Shown here: positions 4,332-5,197 of the stretch, piece by piece
Layout: every line of letters starts with the position of its first letter
How positions within the stretch are numbered: the first letter of the stretch is position 1
Source of the DNA: Facklamia sp964471435
Lineage (GTDB): Bacteria; Bacillota; Bacilli; Lactobacillales; Aerococcaceae
Assembly (NCBI GenBank): GCA_964471435.1
Contig: CAYYGA010000090.1
Span: 1 to 5,197, forward strand
Length of the DNA: 5,197 nucleotides
Direction: 5' to 3'
Program-made: the position numbers and the translations under genes
The notes under the pieces: generated by a model
Databases searched by the model: none
Told to the model about the DNA's origin: nothing
The model's input: the letters and a program-made list of their open reading frames with translations, nothing else

Positions 4332-5197
4332 TTAACCTTTAACTGCACCTTCTGTAATGCCTTCTACTACATATTTTTGAAGGAACATGTAAAGAATGAT
4401 GATCGGTAAAATAGCTAGTATTAATCCTGCTAAGGCCAATTCCCACTGGATGGTATATTCGCCGAAAAAGTAGAATGTTTGTAATGGAATTGTATACATC
4501 CCATCTTTGTTAATGACTAATGATGGCAGGAGGTAGTCATTCCAAATTCGAATTGTGTTTAATATAATCACTGTGACTGTTGTCGTTCTAAGTGTGGGGA
4601 AAATAATTTTCCAAAAAGTTTGAAAGGGAGTAGCCCCGTCCATATAGGCTGATTCGTCTAAAGAGATAGGCACAGATTGCATAGCACCATAATATAAAAA
4701 GATAGACATACTGGATCCAAAGCCTAAATTCATAAAGATAAGGCCAGTCCGGTTCAACATATTGATTTGCCCAAACATAGAAACTAACGGGATCATTACT
4801 GATTGAAAAGGTATCAGCATTAAAACACCGCATAATATATAAATGGCCGTACTCAGTTTATTATTCATCCTCGCTAAAGCATAAGCGGTGAGTGCTGAGA
4901 ATATCACAATAATTACAACGGATACTGTAGTAATCAAGAAGGAGTTCATAAAACTCTGTGCATAATCCAAGCTCTCTAAAGCAGCTGGATAATTCTCAAA
5001 AGTCCATTCTTGCGGCAACCATAAAGTATTGGTAAATATTTCTGAACTTGTTTCGGTTATCCTTCTACCTTTACAAAAAATCCATTTAATATTCCCGGAT
5101 GTATCACATACTCTAAAAGTACTTTCATAGTGGGCAAGATCGCCTGCTATAAAGGCTTCTAAATCTTGATAGGCCAGTTCTTGGTCTTTTTTAATGA
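4332..5197 (-). CDS. PAS-domain fragment fused in frame to a 5'-truncated CUT1 sugar ABC permease (5' end outside window)
   Basis: The minus-strand frame is open from the window edge to the TAA at 4334-4332, 287 codons. The first 46 or so residues read as the C-terminal half of a PAS_3-type domain: DLEAFIAGDLAHYESTFRV, then DTSGNIKWIFCKGRRI, the xRvxxxdGxxkWixxxG pattern common in PAS-GGDEF proteins. From about TSSEIFTNTLWLPQEWTFEN onward it is a MalG/AraQ-type permease. It has five predicted membrane segments (from the Leu at 5018: about 27-49, 58-81, 92-112, 145-168, 192-215) and the EAA loop ESAYMDGATPFQTFWKIIFP at 122-141. Family members of about 270-280 residues carry one more N-terminal membrane segment, here replaced by PAS. 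The TTG at 5018 has no ribosome site and is not a credible start. Likely a deletion fusion whose permease half is inactive; an assembly chimera is the main alternative. Confidence 0.8.
   Translation of the reverse strand, partial: IKKDQELAYQDLEAFIAGDLAHYESTFRVCDTSGNIKWIFCKGRRITETSSEIFTNTLWLPQEWTFENYPAALESLDYAQSFMNSFLITTVSVVIIVIFSALTAYALARMNNKLSTAIYILCGVLMLIPFQSVMIPLVSMFGQINMLNRTGLIFMNLGFGSSMSIFLYYGAMQSVPISLDESAYMDGATPFQTFWKIIFPTLRTTTVTVIILNTIRIWNDYLLPSLVINKDGMYTIPLQTFYFFGEYTIQWELALAGLILAILPIIILYMFLQKYVVEGITEGAVKG

Noticed and set aside
4308..4334. GGTTA/TAACC inverted repeat at the permease stop as a terminator
   Set aside because: Five weak pairs with a 14-base loop and no T-run downstream on the minus strand.
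4332..5018. A 228-residue permease starting at TTG 5018
   Set aside because: There is no ribosome site before the TTG, conserved permease residues continue upstream of it, and the same frame is open to the window edge, so the longer fusion frame is the right reading.
1..5197. CRISPR array, tRNA or rRNA genes
   Set aside because: No regularly spaced repeats beyond those described, and no tRNA cloverleaf or rRNA-like conserved blocks on either strand.

Overview
The window looks like chromosomal DNA of a low-GC Gram-positive bacterium (Firmicutes, perhaps Lactobacillales such as the Carnobacteriaceae). The base composition is AT-rich, the ribosome binding sites are purine-rich AGGAG/AAAGGA types, and the protein families (OmpR-type two-component pair, YdaT/DUF2188 stress-type protein, CUT1 sugar permease) fit. 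The genus is a guess. Every gene I can support is on the minus strand, so reading order runs from the high coordinates to the low ones.

Layout in transcription order: (1) 5197-4332, an open reading frame that enters from outside the window. It joins a PAS-domain fragment in frame to a carbohydrate ABC permease lacking its first membrane segment. (2) 4250-3816, a small YdaT-like protein with a DUF2188 C-terminus, followed by a weak hairpin. (3) 3763-3534, a non-coding mobile element with 25-bp terminal inverted repeats, a 7-9 bp target duplication and a highly foldable interior. (4) 3413-3355, a promoter region with hexamer direct repeats at 11-bp steps, as OmpR/PhoB-family regulators use. (5) 3325-2984, a small secreted histidine-rich protein, then a strong terminator at 2965-2942. 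(6) 2914-2225, an OmpR-family response regulator. (7) 2225-657, its membrane histidine kinase, overlapping by one base, with a His/Arg/Met-rich stretch in the sensor domain. (8) An AT-rich gap with a promoter and a possible palindromic operator. (9) 371-1, the N-terminal 123 residues of a TetR-family regulator, cut by the window edge.

The most coherent unit is the His-rich secreted protein plus regulator plus kinase. My reading is a metal- or envelope-stress sensing operon analogous in layout to ZraP-ZraSR or CpxP-CpxRA. The secreted protein would be made in large amounts, and the terminator behind it would let only part of the transcription reach the two-component genes. The repeats upstream suggest autoregulation. 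The ligand, the metal and the regulon are not shown by the sequence.

Two signs of genome remodelling stand out: the PAS-permease fusion, best explained by an in-frame deletion, and the mobile element inserted between the YdaT-like gene and the His-rich gene's promoter.
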